From Legionella drancourtii LLAP12 (lineage in GTDB: Bacteria > Pseudomonadota > Gammaproteobacteria > Legionellales > Legionellaceae), in contig NZ_JH413801.1 of the NCBI RefSeq assembly GCF_000162755.2, positions 1 to 34,827 on the forward strand: a stretch of DNA of 34,827 nt. The letters are read 5' to 3'. Within the stretch, counting starts at the first letter, position 1. The number at the start of each line of letters is the position of its first letter. The notes below the pieces were generated by a model. That model did not search any database. It was given only the letters and a program-made list of their open reading frames with translations, and was not told the origin of the DNA. Below, piece after piece: positions 17,255-25,161 of the stretch. The position numbers and the translations under genes are program-made.

Positions 17255-17476
17255 ATGTCGCAAAGAGAGACAGGCCATGTTAAATGGTTTAATGAAAAAA
17301 AAGGATTTGGATTTATTATTAATCAGCAAGGCGATGACATTTTTGTACACTACAAAGACATACAAGGTGTTGGCTTCAAAACATTGCACGAGAATGATCC
17401 TGTGACTTTTGTGCTTGATAAAGGGCCTAAAGGTTTAAAAGCACAAGATGTTGCGTTACTTAGTGAAGCGGAATAA
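17255..17476 (+). CDS. CspA-family cold-shock / RNA chaperone protein
   Basis: The 73-residue protein is a single cold-shock domain that binds single-stranded RNA and DNA. HVKWFNEKKGFGFI carries RNP1 (KGFGFI) and DDIFVHY carries RNP2. The remaining beta strands are as expected (VTFVLDKGPKGLKAQDV). Bacterial genomes usually have several paralogues, so I assign no number. A strong AAGGGG ribosome site and a leader of a few tens of bases precede it. It is divergent from pyrE. Confidence 0.95.
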   Translation: MSQRETGHVKWFNEKKGFGFIINQQGDDIFVHYKDIQGVGFKTLHENDPVTFVLDKGPKGLKAQDVALLSEAE

Positions 17477-17784
17477 GTAAAACGTAATACACCCTATTAG
17501 CTATCACCACTCATTTATTGTAGCATGGGCGAGGGTTTTTATCTGACCGTGAATAGGAAAATTTAAAGTCAGGTAAGAACCTTTGCTCATACTTTTTTCA
17601 ATTTACTTATCACGCCTAAAATAGCTCTTACAGTTTGAGTAGTAAATTATGTTTTATTTTGTATAAACCAAAATTACTGAAACGTTTTTTCTTCTTATCG
17701 ATAAAATCTTTGCAGAAACTAACTTAGAAGAACATTCACCACGGCTTTATCAACGCCTAGAAGCTTTTCAAGTAATATAAATTA

Positions 17785-17808
17785 AGAAGACCACCTAAGT
17801 GGTCTTCT
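17785..17808. terminator. Perfect hairpin, terminator-like
   Basis: AGAAGACCAC and GTGGTCTTCT pair without mismatch around the loop CTAA, just after the stop of the open remnant at 17780. There is no T run on the plus strand. The minus strand has TTAATTTATATT after the hairpin, so a minus-strand terminator is the better reading. Confidence 0.45.
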
Positions 17809-17870
17809 CAGTAACCTTCTCTTCGAAAAGAGCCGGTCTACACTTTAACTATAGAACATACTGTCAAAAT

Positions 17871-17884
17871 GTCAAATATTTGAC
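17871..17884. promoter_or_regulatory. Perfect 14-base palindrome, possible operator
   Basis: GTCAAATATTTGAC is a perfect palindrome preceded by TGTCAAAAT, which repeats its half site. It is isolated, about 290 bases before the next start. A regulator-binding site is possible but unproven. Confidence 0.3.
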
Positions 17885-18177
17885 CACTTTGTTTTTCAGG
17901 TTATTTTGGTGTAATCACGGTAATTTTTTGCAGTAAAGTCAAAATAATTGTCCGCAGAATCTGTTATTTTCACCATAAATATCATCCTACTTATAAAATT
18001 GTACTACAAAATGTTAGAAACGAAGGCTTTAAATGTTTTTAGTTTTTATCCGGAAAAGTATGCAGAAAATCGTCTATAATGATTAAGTATTGTTCAGAAT
18101 GGTAAGGGGAATGAAACAGCAGGTTTGAGTAAAAGAGAAATGCTTTTTATTAAAACCCCACACAAGGAGATTATATT

Positions 18178-18468
18178 ATGGACAACTGGAATATCAAAGC
18201 AGACGTCAAAAATACATTAGATAACACGAAAGATAAAGTTTCTGATGTTTATCATGATGTTAAAGAGAAAGTTGAATCAACCACAGAACAAATTAAAGAA
18301 AAAGCCTCTGATTTTTATGAAGAAAGTAAAGAGCAGATGCATAGTATTGAAGGCTCTATGGAAGAGTATAGTGAGCAGTTCGTAAATAAAGTAAAAGAGT
18401 ATCCTTTAACCTCCTTACTTATTGCTGGGGGCATTGGCTTTGTGCTTTCAAAGATACTTAAAAAATAA
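18178..18468 (+). CDS. DUF883/ElaB-YqjD-like membrane-anchored protein
   Basis: The 96-residue protein has a long amphipathic, charged helical region (residues about 5-70, heptad-rich with DVYHDVKEKVESTTEQIKE). A single C-terminal membrane segment, YPLTSLLIAGGIGFVLSKILKK, follows with the glycine pattern of the DUF883 family. E. coli relatives (ElaB, YqjD, YgaM) sit in the inner membrane, bind ribosomes and respond to stationary phase; this role is only known for them. An AAGGAG ribosome site precedes the ATG. A shorter relative follows at 18550, suggesting local duplication and a small operon. Confidence 0.85.
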   Translation: MDNWNIKADVKNTLDNTKDKVSDVYHDVKEKVESTTEQIKEKASDFYEESKEQMHSIEGSMEEYSEQFVNKVKEYPLTSLLIAGGIGFVLSKILKK

Positions 18469-18549
18469 TAAGAAGGCGGCAGAGGTGAACATTTTTAGTA
18501 GGCCACTACTCTTTAACTTCATATTAAGACTTAGCCTAGGAGAGCGTAT

Positions 18550-18735
18550 ATGGATAATACAAAGAAAAAAAAATCTAATGTAGGGATGACAATGTCGCAA
18601 TCCTCTGGTTTTGATAACTGTATTGATGCTCATGCAGATGAATTATTTAAAAAAGTTAAAAGAAACCCTTTGCTTTCCTTGCTTATTGCTGGCGGCTTGG
18701 GCTATCTCTTTGCAAAGATAACGAGAGGGTGTTGA
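18550..18735 (+). CDS. Short DUF883-like membrane anchor protein
   Basis: The 61-residue protein shares the C-terminal segment of its neighbour: NPLLSLLIAGGLGYLFAKI against YPLTSLLIAGGIGFVLSKI. The N-terminus is lysine-rich and the helical stalk is short (IDAHADELFKKVKRN). A TAGGAGAG ribosome site precedes the start. It lies 81 bases after the longer gene on the same strand. It looks like a shortened tandem paralogue. The stop codon overlaps a copy of a dispersed palindromic repeat. Confidence 0.75.
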   Translation: MDNTKKKKSNVGMTMSQSSGFDNCIDAHADELFKKVKRNPLLSLLIAGGLGYLFAKITRGC

Positions 18736-18760
18736 TCTTTCTACTATCTTGGCCAAAACG
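18730..18760 (+). repeat. Short palindromic repeat family, left half copy
   Basis: TGTTGATCTTTCTACTAT followed by CTTGGCCAAAAC matches the left half of the element at 21862-21925 with few changes. It begins at the stop of the short DUF883-like gene. The right arm is lost here. Confidence 0.6.
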
Positions 18761-19132
18761 AGTCGATTTTCTGCGCTCCGATGTGCACATACTGGATGTA
18801 TGCTTCTCTTTGAGAAAGTGCTTAGTTAGTTCTCAAGTCTTTAGATTCGGGCTTGTCATTATCAGAGTGTAAGTAGCCATAATACGGTATCACGCTATCG
18901 GGATAGTAAGGATAGATTTATGGCTATTACAGATGAGATGTTAGACAAACTAATAGGTCGCATGAAGACATCAAGATGATGTTTGTTTGCCGTAGAGCAA
19001 CCCAAAAAAGTGTTCGTCATGATATAACAATTTGAAAAATAATAGAAATTTTAGCGAGTTTTTTTACTAAAATGTCGGTCTATTGTTAACCTTAAAAATG
19101 TATTAATAATACAAATTGGTTTTTTTAAATTA
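18736..19132. other. Intergenic region with repeat and transposase remnants
   Basis: These 397 bases contain the half repeat, a REP-like patch (CTGCGCTCCGATGTGCACAT, then CATAC/GTATG arms near 18790-18803) and the start of a broken transposase gene at 18920. No intact gene is supported. It ends at the convergent unknown gene on the minus strand. Confidence 0.6.
18920..18979 (+). pseudogene. Remnant of an IS256-family (mutator) transposase start
   Basis: After AAGGATAGATTT an ATG opens MAITDEMLDKLIGRMKTSR and stops after 19 codons. This resembles the N-terminus of IS256-like transposases (xITxExLDxLxxxxKTPEDLLG). Shifting frame after KTS gives DDV, as expected for that motif. Nothing recognisable follows, so only the beginning survives. 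Confidence 0.4.
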
Positions 19133-20071
19133 TTATTTTTTTGAAATACATATTTTTGAGAGGGGGGCCACAGAAATCTCATTGTTTTTTTTCAATGCGT
19201 CTGTCTGAATTGCGAAAGAACGCTTGCCATAAAGTGTTGATTGGGATTGTGAAACCCTGCTATCGCATGATTTTTGTAACGATTTATCAGAGGCTAAGAT
19301 TTGCGCCTGAACTGCTTGGTCCGCTTCATATAAGTAATCGTTAATCGTTGTGTGGATCTTTGCTACTAAAAGCTGATCATCTTTTTTTTCATAAGCTGAA
19401 TATAAAATAATGTGTTCAGAAGCGCTATCTAATAAAAGATTTAGCATATTAGCGACATTATTATTTGGCTGCCATTCCGCTCCTTTTTTACAATTAAGAG
19501 CATTTATATTTGCATCCCATTCATAAAGATTAGTTACATTGATAACTGAAATAGAGCTATTATTGCGTATTAACTTTTGTTTTAGCTGTTTTACTTGTTC
19601 TAAATCGAATGCATTAATATTTAAAGGCTCTATTTTTAACTGTTCGGCAGCATTTTTACAATGCAAAAAACGCTCTTCGGAGGATAGAAAGAACTCATTT
19701 CCTAGATCCTGCGCTCGCGTAAGCAATTTTTTGAAACCTAATTGGCCCCAGTCGCCACTTCTCTCGTACTCCTCTAGCATATAGTAGGTATACTCTCCTG
19801 CATTTTTCTTGTATAAACTTTTGAATTGTGCTCTATTCTTACTTCTAAGAAGTAGTTCAATCATTAGTTGGTTATGTTCAATTACAGGCTGATTCATATC
19901 AGCCAAGATAATACGATCACATAAAGTACTCAACTCAGGCAGCATGGAGGTAACAGAGCCTTCACCGATGATTAAAGCGCTCTGTTTTTTAGTATTATTG
20001 GGTGGTAATTTTTTATTGCGTAAATGCTCAATAATTTTATCTACTTTGCGTTCATTAGAAATAATATACAT
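19133..20071 (-). CDS. Unrecognised protein with a Rossmann-like N-terminal half
   Basis: I start at MYIISNERKVDK (20071), seven bases after GGAG. The frame could extend to 20119 without a ribosome site. The 312-residue protein has SALIIGEGSVTSMLPELS followed by CDRIILADMNQPV (about 47-80), the beta-Gly-loop and acidic-strand pattern of SAM- or nucleotide-binding Rossmann folds. A later strand, ISVINVTNLYEWDAN, could be a motif IV equivalent, so a methyltransferase-like fold is possible. The C-terminal 60 residues are low-complexity and polar, as in some secreted Legionella proteins. No signal peptide or membrane segment is seen. It is not a family I can name. Confidence 0.65.
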   Translation of the reverse strand: MYIISNERKVDKIIEHLRNKKLPPNNTKKQSALIIGEGSVTSMLPELSTLCDRIILADMNQPVIEHNQLMIELLLRSKNRAQFKSLYKKNAGEYTYYMLEEYERSGDWGQLGFKKLLTRAQDLGNEFFLSSEERFLHCKNAAEQLKIEPLNINAFDLEQVKQLKQKLIRNNSSISVINVTNLYEWDANINALNCKKGAEWQPNNNVANMLNLLLDSASEHIILYSAYEKKDDQLLVAKIHTTINDYLYEADQAVQAQILASDKSLQKSCDSRVSQSQSTLYGKRSFAIQTDALKKNNEISVAPLSKICISKK

Positions 20072-20441
20072 AGTCAGACTCCAATGTAATGGTGAACCAT
20101 CTACCCACTGAGTTGTCAATTTATAGTAGGGGCAGTTGGCTGGTCAAAATGAGTTTATTTTGGTTCAATTTGGCGAAATGTCAACAAATTCTAAACAAAT
20201 AGGTAATTAATATTTTGGCGATTGTGGATGCTGACTTAACTTTCATAGTGTATTCGATTGCGCGATCGAGGAATGCGAGGCATTTCTAATGAAATTGCGG
20301 GATTTTGGTGGAGAAGACTTTGTTGAATATCTATTAAGTTGCATTGATGAAGCAGTTTTTTAAATAGGTAGTAATCCGATCTGTACTTATGTTGGTCATT
20401 AAGGTATTGTGGAATCCATGTCTATTAAAATAGGAGCTAAA
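20072..20441. other. Intergenic region with a repeat copy and a possible gene remnant
   Basis: These 370 bases separate divergent genes. They hold the right-half repeat at 20158-20186. An open stretch ending in a TAA near 20363 reads FLMKLRDFGGEDFVEYLLSCIDEAVF and has no plausible start upstream. It may be a fragment of a lost gene. Nothing else is supported. Confidence 0.5.
20158..20186 (+). repeat. Short palindromic repeat family, right half copy
   Basis: TTTTGGTTCAATTTGGC followed by GAAATGTCAACA matches the right half of the full element at 21862-21925 with scattered substitutions. The left arm is not clear here. Confidence 0.5.
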
Positions 20442-20937
20442 ATGCCTTTTTTCAATATGAGAACGCCTGACGAAATTAGAATTTATTGCCAAAACCAATC
20501 GCTTAGTGAGCTATATGCTCTCAAGCGTAGATATGGCAATTTTTTTGAAGAAATTGGTGGTAAGGAAACTTTAAATAAGCAAGAAATTATAGCGCTTGAA
20601 AAAAAAAATCAATGAAATAAAAGTGAAAATAGAAGAAGAAGCTAATGAAATTGAACAGACTGAAAGATATCGTCAGCACATACTTGATAATTTACCAGGA
20701 AATTCAGCTGAACGTCATTTAGTTTTGCAATCTCTGAATTATTCTATTATCGATAACCGGCTTTCTTTAGAAAATGAACTAAATCAGCTTACTACGCAGA
20801 AAAATAAATTAGATTTAGACAATGCATGGATATGCACTGAAATGCGCGCTTGTTCTAAGGAGTTAAAAATTATTAATGAAGTAATTGAAGGAAAAGAGCT
20901 TTCTGCACGATTTGAACGCTCTGGCTTGATTTTGTAA
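20442..20937 (+). pseudogene. Coiled-coil protein gene frameshifted in an A10 tract
   Basis: A strong AGGAG site lies five bases before the ATG at 20442 (MPFFNMRTPDEIRIYC). The frame runs into GCGCTTG followed by ten A residues (20599-20608), then stops at 20615. One A fewer would give ALEKKINEIKVKIEEE and continue to a stop at 20937, about 165 residues in all. The second half is a charged coiled coil (EEEANEIEQTERYRQHIL, LSLENELNQLTTQKNKLD). The two halves together make one sensible helical protein. The A10 tract is prone to replication or transcriptional slippage, so it may be a contingency site, a true mutation or a sequencing error. I do not recognise the family. Confidence 0.7.
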
Positions 20938-21141
20938 ACGGAAGCCTAATTCGCTTTTGCCTTGTTTCTGTAGCTCAACCTTATTTGTTAAAACAAACAT
21001 ACGTGCACTATGCGAAGAATCGTTTTTATTTTAGGCGCTGCTTTTTTTGTCACGCGGTTTGTTTTATCATCACTTATTCAAGCAGTGCATCATGAATGGG
21101 TTGGTTATTAAATTGGTTGTTTACGACACACACGGGTTATT

Positions 21142-21747
21142 ATGACTACTTTTTTTAGGGCACTGAATCCGCTATCAAAGCATTCAGGAATTAATTCCCT
21201 GCACAGTTCAATGCTCTCATTTTCTTCGAGGGAGCTGCGTGACGCATTAGCTCATGAGACCATTAAAATTCAATGGGAAAAAGATTTGTTTTGGTATGAA
21301 ACAATTGATGCTACTTATGCGTGTCTTATAGGTGAGCATTATGAAAATACAGTTACGCATCCAAAAAAATCTCTTTTTGAGAAAATTATATCTGTTGTAA
21401 TCAAACCACAAATAATTTTTGTCTTTATTGCGGAAGAACTGTATTTAAGTACTAAAAAACAACAAGGCTCAAAAGGAGTCCTGGATTTTTTAATTTTTCC
21501 CCTACTTAGTCGTAAATTAATTTCAGATGCTCGCTCAGAAGAGCGAAAAAATACTCCTATTATTAACGCACTGGCTTTAGCTATTGCAATTCCGCTTGAA
21601 GTACTTAGGCATTCCCTTGCGTTAGCATTAACCCTTTCGTTGGCTCCTTTAGTGCTTTTTATTCATTCTATGAGAGCTGTATTCAATTACTTGTCTCATG
21701 AAATGAATGATGATACTGATGTTAATTGGTTTTCATTGGAAATTTAG
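21142..21747 (+). CDS. Unrecognised protein with hydrophobic C-terminal segments
   Basis: The 201-residue protein has no signal peptide. It has a moderately hydrophobic stretch at about 84-100 (VVIKPQIIFVFIAEELYL) and a strong hydrophobic region near 140-180 (IINALALAIAIPLEVL and LALALTLSLAPLVLFIHSM), probably two membrane helices as a hairpin. The N-terminal 70 residues are soluble. A GGGTT sequence precedes the ATG. It stands alone between two repeat-bearing intergenic regions. The layout resembles Legionella membrane-targeted proteins of unknown function; no role can be given. Confidence 0.65.
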   Translation: MTTFFRALNPLSKHSGINSLHSSMLSFSSRELRDALAHETIKIQWEKDLFWYETIDATYACLIGEHYENTVTHPKKSLFEKIISVVIKPQIIFVFIAEELYLSTKKQQGSKGVLDFLIFPLLSRKLISDARSEERKNTPIINALALAIAIPLEVLRHSLALALTLSLAPLVLFIHSMRAVFNYLSHEMNDDTDVNWFSLEI

Positions 21748-21861
21748 TATTGGTGCAATTGTTAATAAATTCCATCAAGGCCCCATCTTTCAACTACTAA
21801 TCATGAATCTCTCTTGTGCTGTTTCTCAATTTAATACAAGATAAGACTATATTTTTTTCGG

Positions 21862-21925
21862 TCTAGGATTTGTTGATATTTCTACTATTTGGGCTCAATC
21901 TAGCGAAATATCAACAGACCCTAGA
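21862..21925. repeat. Palindromic repeat element, full copy
   Basis: Perfect 12-base arms TGTTGATATTTC (21871-21882) and GAAATATCAACA (21905-21916) surround a 22-base centre. A further TCTAGG/CCTAGA pair lies outside them. Half copies lie at 18730 and 20158. It is about 67 bases before the kinase-like gene, so it would form a hairpin in a leader if transcription started upstream. Confidence 0.7.
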
Positions 21926-21991
21926 AAAATCAACTTCTTTTTATTCAAAATAATATCTTGCAGAACCAAGGATTGATTCAGGAGATTAGAT

Positions 21992-24043
21992 ATGCGAATT
22001 CCCAAAAAGTCACTGAGAGAAAAATCACTAATAAAGGAAAAGCTTGTTGGTAATAGTTCTAGTGAAACTTGGTATGTCCGCTTTATTGGACACAACGAGC
22101 TCAAGAGTGGTTTTTATATAAAATTAGATCCTGAGGGGCATTTTCCAAAATTATTGGCTAAAATAAGCGCTGGTTCTGCTGTTTTTAAAACATCTTTTCA
22201 GGGGAGCCGCTCAGCTAAAGAATATCTGGTATTTGATGAACATGATAATATAACCGGTATTGTGTTCATCGCACCTCCGAATTTTGAATCCTTTCATTTC
22301 TCCTCTGAAGAACAACCGACTGATAATTCTGCAAAAGAACAGGCTATTCCTAGTAAGGCAATGCTTGTTGAACATAATGTTATGGAAACTTTGTTAGCAC
22401 GCTGGTTTTTTTGGGATGATAATCCTCATCCACATAATCTTGGTTTGGATGGAGATATTGATTTTAGTATGTTTTGGTATTGGTTTGTTATTTACATGAA
22501 AGAGGCCAGACCAGGAATCATACCGCAAAAAAGTTGGGTTAATTTAACCGAGCGTGATTATGAGCGCTTTCCCTGTGTTAAAGATTTTACCCCCTATCAT
22601 TGGCCCACTTACACACATCCAGGTCAGGAAAGTATTACTTCAGTGCTACCTGAGATCGTACAAAAAAAAATTCTTTCCACAATTTTGCCGAGCATTCTAT
22701 CTAAGGTCTATGCCGATCCAGAACAGTTTGTAAGGTTAGCGGGTGATCCAGTTGCTCAAGAACAAAAGGTTCTGGCCGCTTTAAAAATATTATTGACCTA
22801 TCAACCCACGTTATTACGGAGGCGCTTGACTGATATCTTTGGTGACATGACCTTGGATTATACCTCTTTGAATCATTCTTTGCGTGCAAAATACGAAGAG
22901 GAATTTCCTTTTTTATGCAACGAAAAAACCGATAAAGATACTTTTGTTAACTTCATGATGACTCTGTATCACCAGCATTATCATAATTTATATCGGGTTG
23001 TGGTGTTTTACATGGGGTGTGAAAACAATGGTTTTGGCATTTCTCTTATGGCAACGAATATCGAGCTTTATGAAAATCCTTCTTTATATAGAAAAATTTA
23101 TGCCTGGGCTGTGCATGAAAATGCCACTACCTATGCTCATGATCCGAGTGATCAATACAATTTAGGTGAACTAAAAAATCAATATCATCGGGTTTGGCGT
23201 GATTCGTACACTCCCCGGCTCAAGGTATTACGTGATGCATCGATTTGTTTAACGGAGAATTTATGCAAATTAGTTGCTCCCCATGGGAAAATAGAAAGGC
23301 AAATCGATAAAGAAACGAGCGAGCGTGGTTTAACAAGTGCCTTACAATTATTAGGCTCATTGGCGGATATCTTGGTTAATGATGCTCCTTATATTAAAGA
23401 GAAGTCCTCGTCACATAATGCATTGATGTTAATGATTCAATTTACTAATGAATTTCAGCACGTCATTAGGAATTATTATACAAAAATAGATCATGATTTG
23501 GTTGATAAAGATAATTATCTTTTTATTCGCCAATTAGAAGAATTGTGTCGTGACTATGAATATGATCTCATGGAGGCTTTAGAGCACACGCCGAATAATA
23601 TGGATGAATTTTTGCGGATCATTAGAGAGCTAAAGCAGTGCATTCAACAGGCCAATTTCACGGTACATTTACTTGCGATGGAGGAGCAATCGCATGATGT
23701 AGCTATTCTTAATAGGAAAATGGAACCAGTGGCTCCTAATATTTTATTACCCGGCACCAGAGCAAGTACGTCAGTGGTTGATAAATTGGCGGGAGCATCT
23801 CTTGATGACAAGACCGTTCCTGATGTAACCCAAACAATAGAGAAGGTTAAACTAAAATCACTGCATGAATTACCAACAATAGAGCAAGCACATAGAACAG
23901 TTATTGAGAAAATTAATCAAGAACGGCTCGGGCAAGGGATACATAATTCGCTAAAAGTGCTTGGAAAAGTGAGTCTCTTTAAGGATTCTCCTGACAGTCA
24001 GGATGCCATGATAAGCCAAAATAAAAATTATGTAGTTCAATAA
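21992..24043 (+). CDS. Large kinase-like protein, candidate Dot/Icm effector
   Basis: The 683-residue protein has a good AGGAG ribosome site and no signal peptide or membrane segment. A compact N-terminal region (about 25-95, beta-rich, with KLLAKIS and EYLVFDEHDNITGIVFI) is followed at about 141-160 by FWDDNPHPHNLG and DIDFSM. The order D-x-x-x-H-x-x-N, then a nearby D-x-D-F, is reminiscent of the catalytic and metal-binding loops in HipA-, PI3/4-kinase- and Lpg2603-like atypical kinases. The remaining 500 residues are mostly helical. The C-terminal 80 residues are polar and could carry a secretion signal. Kinase activity is an inference from one motif pair. It stands alone and ends in a clear hairpin. 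Confidence 0.65.
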   Translation: MRIPKKSLREKSLIKEKLVGNSSSETWYVRFIGHNELKSGFYIKLDPEGHFPKLLAKISAGSAVFKTSFQGSRSAKEYLVFDEHDNITGIVFIAPPNFESFHFSSEEQPTDNSAKEQAIPSKAMLVEHNVMETLLARWFFWDDNPHPHNLGLDGDIDFSMFWYWFVIYMKEARPGIIPQKSWVNLTERDYERFPCVKDFTPYHWPTYTHPGQESITSVLPEIVQKKILSTILPSILSKVYADPEQFVRLAGDPVAQEQKVLAALKILLTYQPTLLRRRLTDIFGDMTLDYTSLNHSLRAKYEEEFPFLCNEKTDKDTFVNFMMTLYHQHYHNLYRVVVFYMGCENNGFGISLMATNIELYENPSLYRKIYAWAVHENATTYAHDPSDQYNLGELKNQYHRVWRDSYTPRLKVLRDASICLTENLCKLVAPHGKIERQIDKETSERGLTSALQLLGSLADILVNDAPYIKEKSSSHNALMLMIQFTNEFQHVIRNYYTKIDHDLVDKDNYLFIRQLEELCRDYEYDLMEALEHTPNNMDEFLRIIRELKQCIQQANFTVHLLAMEEQSHDVAILNRKMEPVAPNILLPGTRASTSVVDKLAGASLDDKTVPDVTQTIEKVKLKSLHELPTIEQAHRTVIEKINQERLGQGIHNSLKVLGKVSLFKDSPDSQDAMISQNKNYVVQ

Positions 24044-24057
24044 AAATTAGTATTAAT

Positions 24058-24098
24058 AAACCATCAGAGACATCTAATTCATCTGTCTTTGATGGTTT
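24058..24098 (+). terminator. Hairpin after the kinase-like gene
   Basis: AAACCATCA and TGATGGTTT pair perfectly. An inner AGACA/TGTCT pair follows after one mismatch, around an 11-base loop. A second small hairpin (AGCC/GGCT) with TTATTTCTT follows at about 24101-24122 and supplies the T-rich tail. Confidence 0.65.
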
Positions 24099-24247
24099 AG
24101 AGCCAATAAGGCTTTATTTCTTGCAAAAAAAAGTGGCAGAAACAGAATTGTAGTTTTTTCTGAAATGAGTGCTTAAACTTAGTGATATTGTTTGGGTTTG
24201 ACGGTCACTTTAAATTTAATGAAACATATGTTAAAATATTAATCAAT

Positions 24248-24261
24248 TTGATTGATATCAA
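24248..24261. promoter_or_regulatory. Perfect FNR/ANR-type box
   Basis: TTGATTGATATCAA matches the FNR consensus TTGAT-N4-ATCAA exactly. It lies 113 bases before the ATG of the haem-oxygenase-fold gene. With TATTAT at 24292-24297 as the -10, its centre would be near -50, slightly off the classic -41.5. A Crp/Fnr-family regulator is expected, but none is in the window. Confidence 0.5.
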
Positions 24262-24374
24262 AATATCAAGGAAGATCATTTACTTCCTCTCTATTATAAA
24301 GTTATGTTAAAAACATTTTGTTATTTTAATCGAATTATAAGACCTTATCTTTTATCACTTTGAAATGAATTAAT

Positions 24375-25067
24375 ATGCAAAATAGAATAGCTCTACCATT
24401 AACATTCAATCAATTTTTAACTCAAGCAGACAATGAGTATCGTAAACAATTAGCATCTATTCCTTTGTTTAACATTAACAAAACGTCGTGTTGGAATAAA
24501 CAGCAAAAAAAGCTCTTCGCCGCCATTTTTTATCATTTGCGTGGACATTTCATTAATTTCATGTGGTATGTCGCAAACTTCGCTCCAGATGAATCGACCA
24601 AAATGATTATCTTAGAAAATATTACTGAAGAGGTTGGGAGAGATAAATTTTCTCATGAAAAACTCTATGCTTTATTTGCTAGCGAATGCGGTGTCGATAT
24701 TCACGATGAAATTGTTAATGAAACGCATTACTTGCCTTTTGCAAGAAAATTTAATAAAGGGCATCTTGCTTGGCTCGCTGCTCATGATGAAGACAAACAA
24801 ATTGCTGCTTTTGCAGCTTATGAACGATTGGATAATATTGATTATTTCTATCTTACTGCTTGTGCTGAGTCATTAAATATTTCGCAGCCAGGAATGATTT
24901 TCTTCAGAGTGCATTCCTATGTGGAACATTTTGGTGCGGTGATAGAACGGTTATTACCCATTTGGGAACATTCCAGTGAGAAAATTAAAGCAGCATTTGA
25001 TTTTATTTATTCGCATCAAGTGCAAATGTGGCAACAACTGTCAGAGGAGATTTTTTCCTTAGAATGA
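24375..25067 (+). CDS. CADD/TENA-PqqC-like haem-oxygenase-fold oxidase
   Basis: The 230-residue all-helical protein matches the size and motif order of CADD and other haem-oxygenase-like diiron oxidases. Likely ligands are Glu81 (LENITEEVG), His94 (KFSHEKLY), Glu150 (AAYERLD), His180 and Glu184 or His185 (RVHSYVEHFG). The last motif reads HxxxEH, where CADD has H, D and H, so ligand assignment is uncertain. CADD in Chlamydia makes p-aminobenzoate for folate from its own tyrosine; a tyrosine lies at 22 (NEYRKQ) near the N-terminus. Whether this one does the same, or oxidises another substrate, cannot be told. A perfect FNR-type box lies upstream. It is followed 94 bases later by a sensor kinase. 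Confidence 0.8.
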   Translation: MQNRIALPLTFNQFLTQADNEYRKQLASIPLFNINKTSCWNKQQKKLFAAIFYHLRGHFINFMWYVANFAPDESTKMIILENITEEVGRDKFSHEKLYALFASECGVDIHDEIVNETHYLPFARKFNKGHLAWLAAHDEDKQIAAFAAYERLDNIDYFYLTACAESLNISQPGMIFFRVHSYVEHFGAVIERLLPIWEHSSEKIKAAFDFIYSHQVQMWQQLSEEIFSLE

Positions 25068-25161
25068 ACTTTATAGATATGCGGCAATTGATAACATATG
25101 GGGCTAGAGTTTCTTATTAGTGGCGTTAGGATGTTTCATTTACAGGTGGAGTAAATAATAA

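Larger units (their letters stand above)
17477..18177. other. Gene-poor region after the cold-shock gene
   Basis: These 701 bases have no convincing gene. At 17667-17780 a short open stretch reads FAETNLEEHSPRLYQRLEAF before a stop. It has coding-like composition but no start, so it may be the tail of a lost gene. A perfect hairpin follows (17785-17808). A 14-base palindrome lies at 17871-17884. The last 150 bases lead into the DUF883-like gene. Confidence 0.6.
24044..24374. other. Intergenic region before the haem-oxygenase-fold gene
   Basis: These 331 bases hold the terminator hairpins of the preceding gene (24058-24120) and an FNR-type palindrome at 24248-24261. A TATTAT at 24292-24297 could serve as a -10. 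No gene is seen in the strongly AT-rich remainder. Confidence 0.65.
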
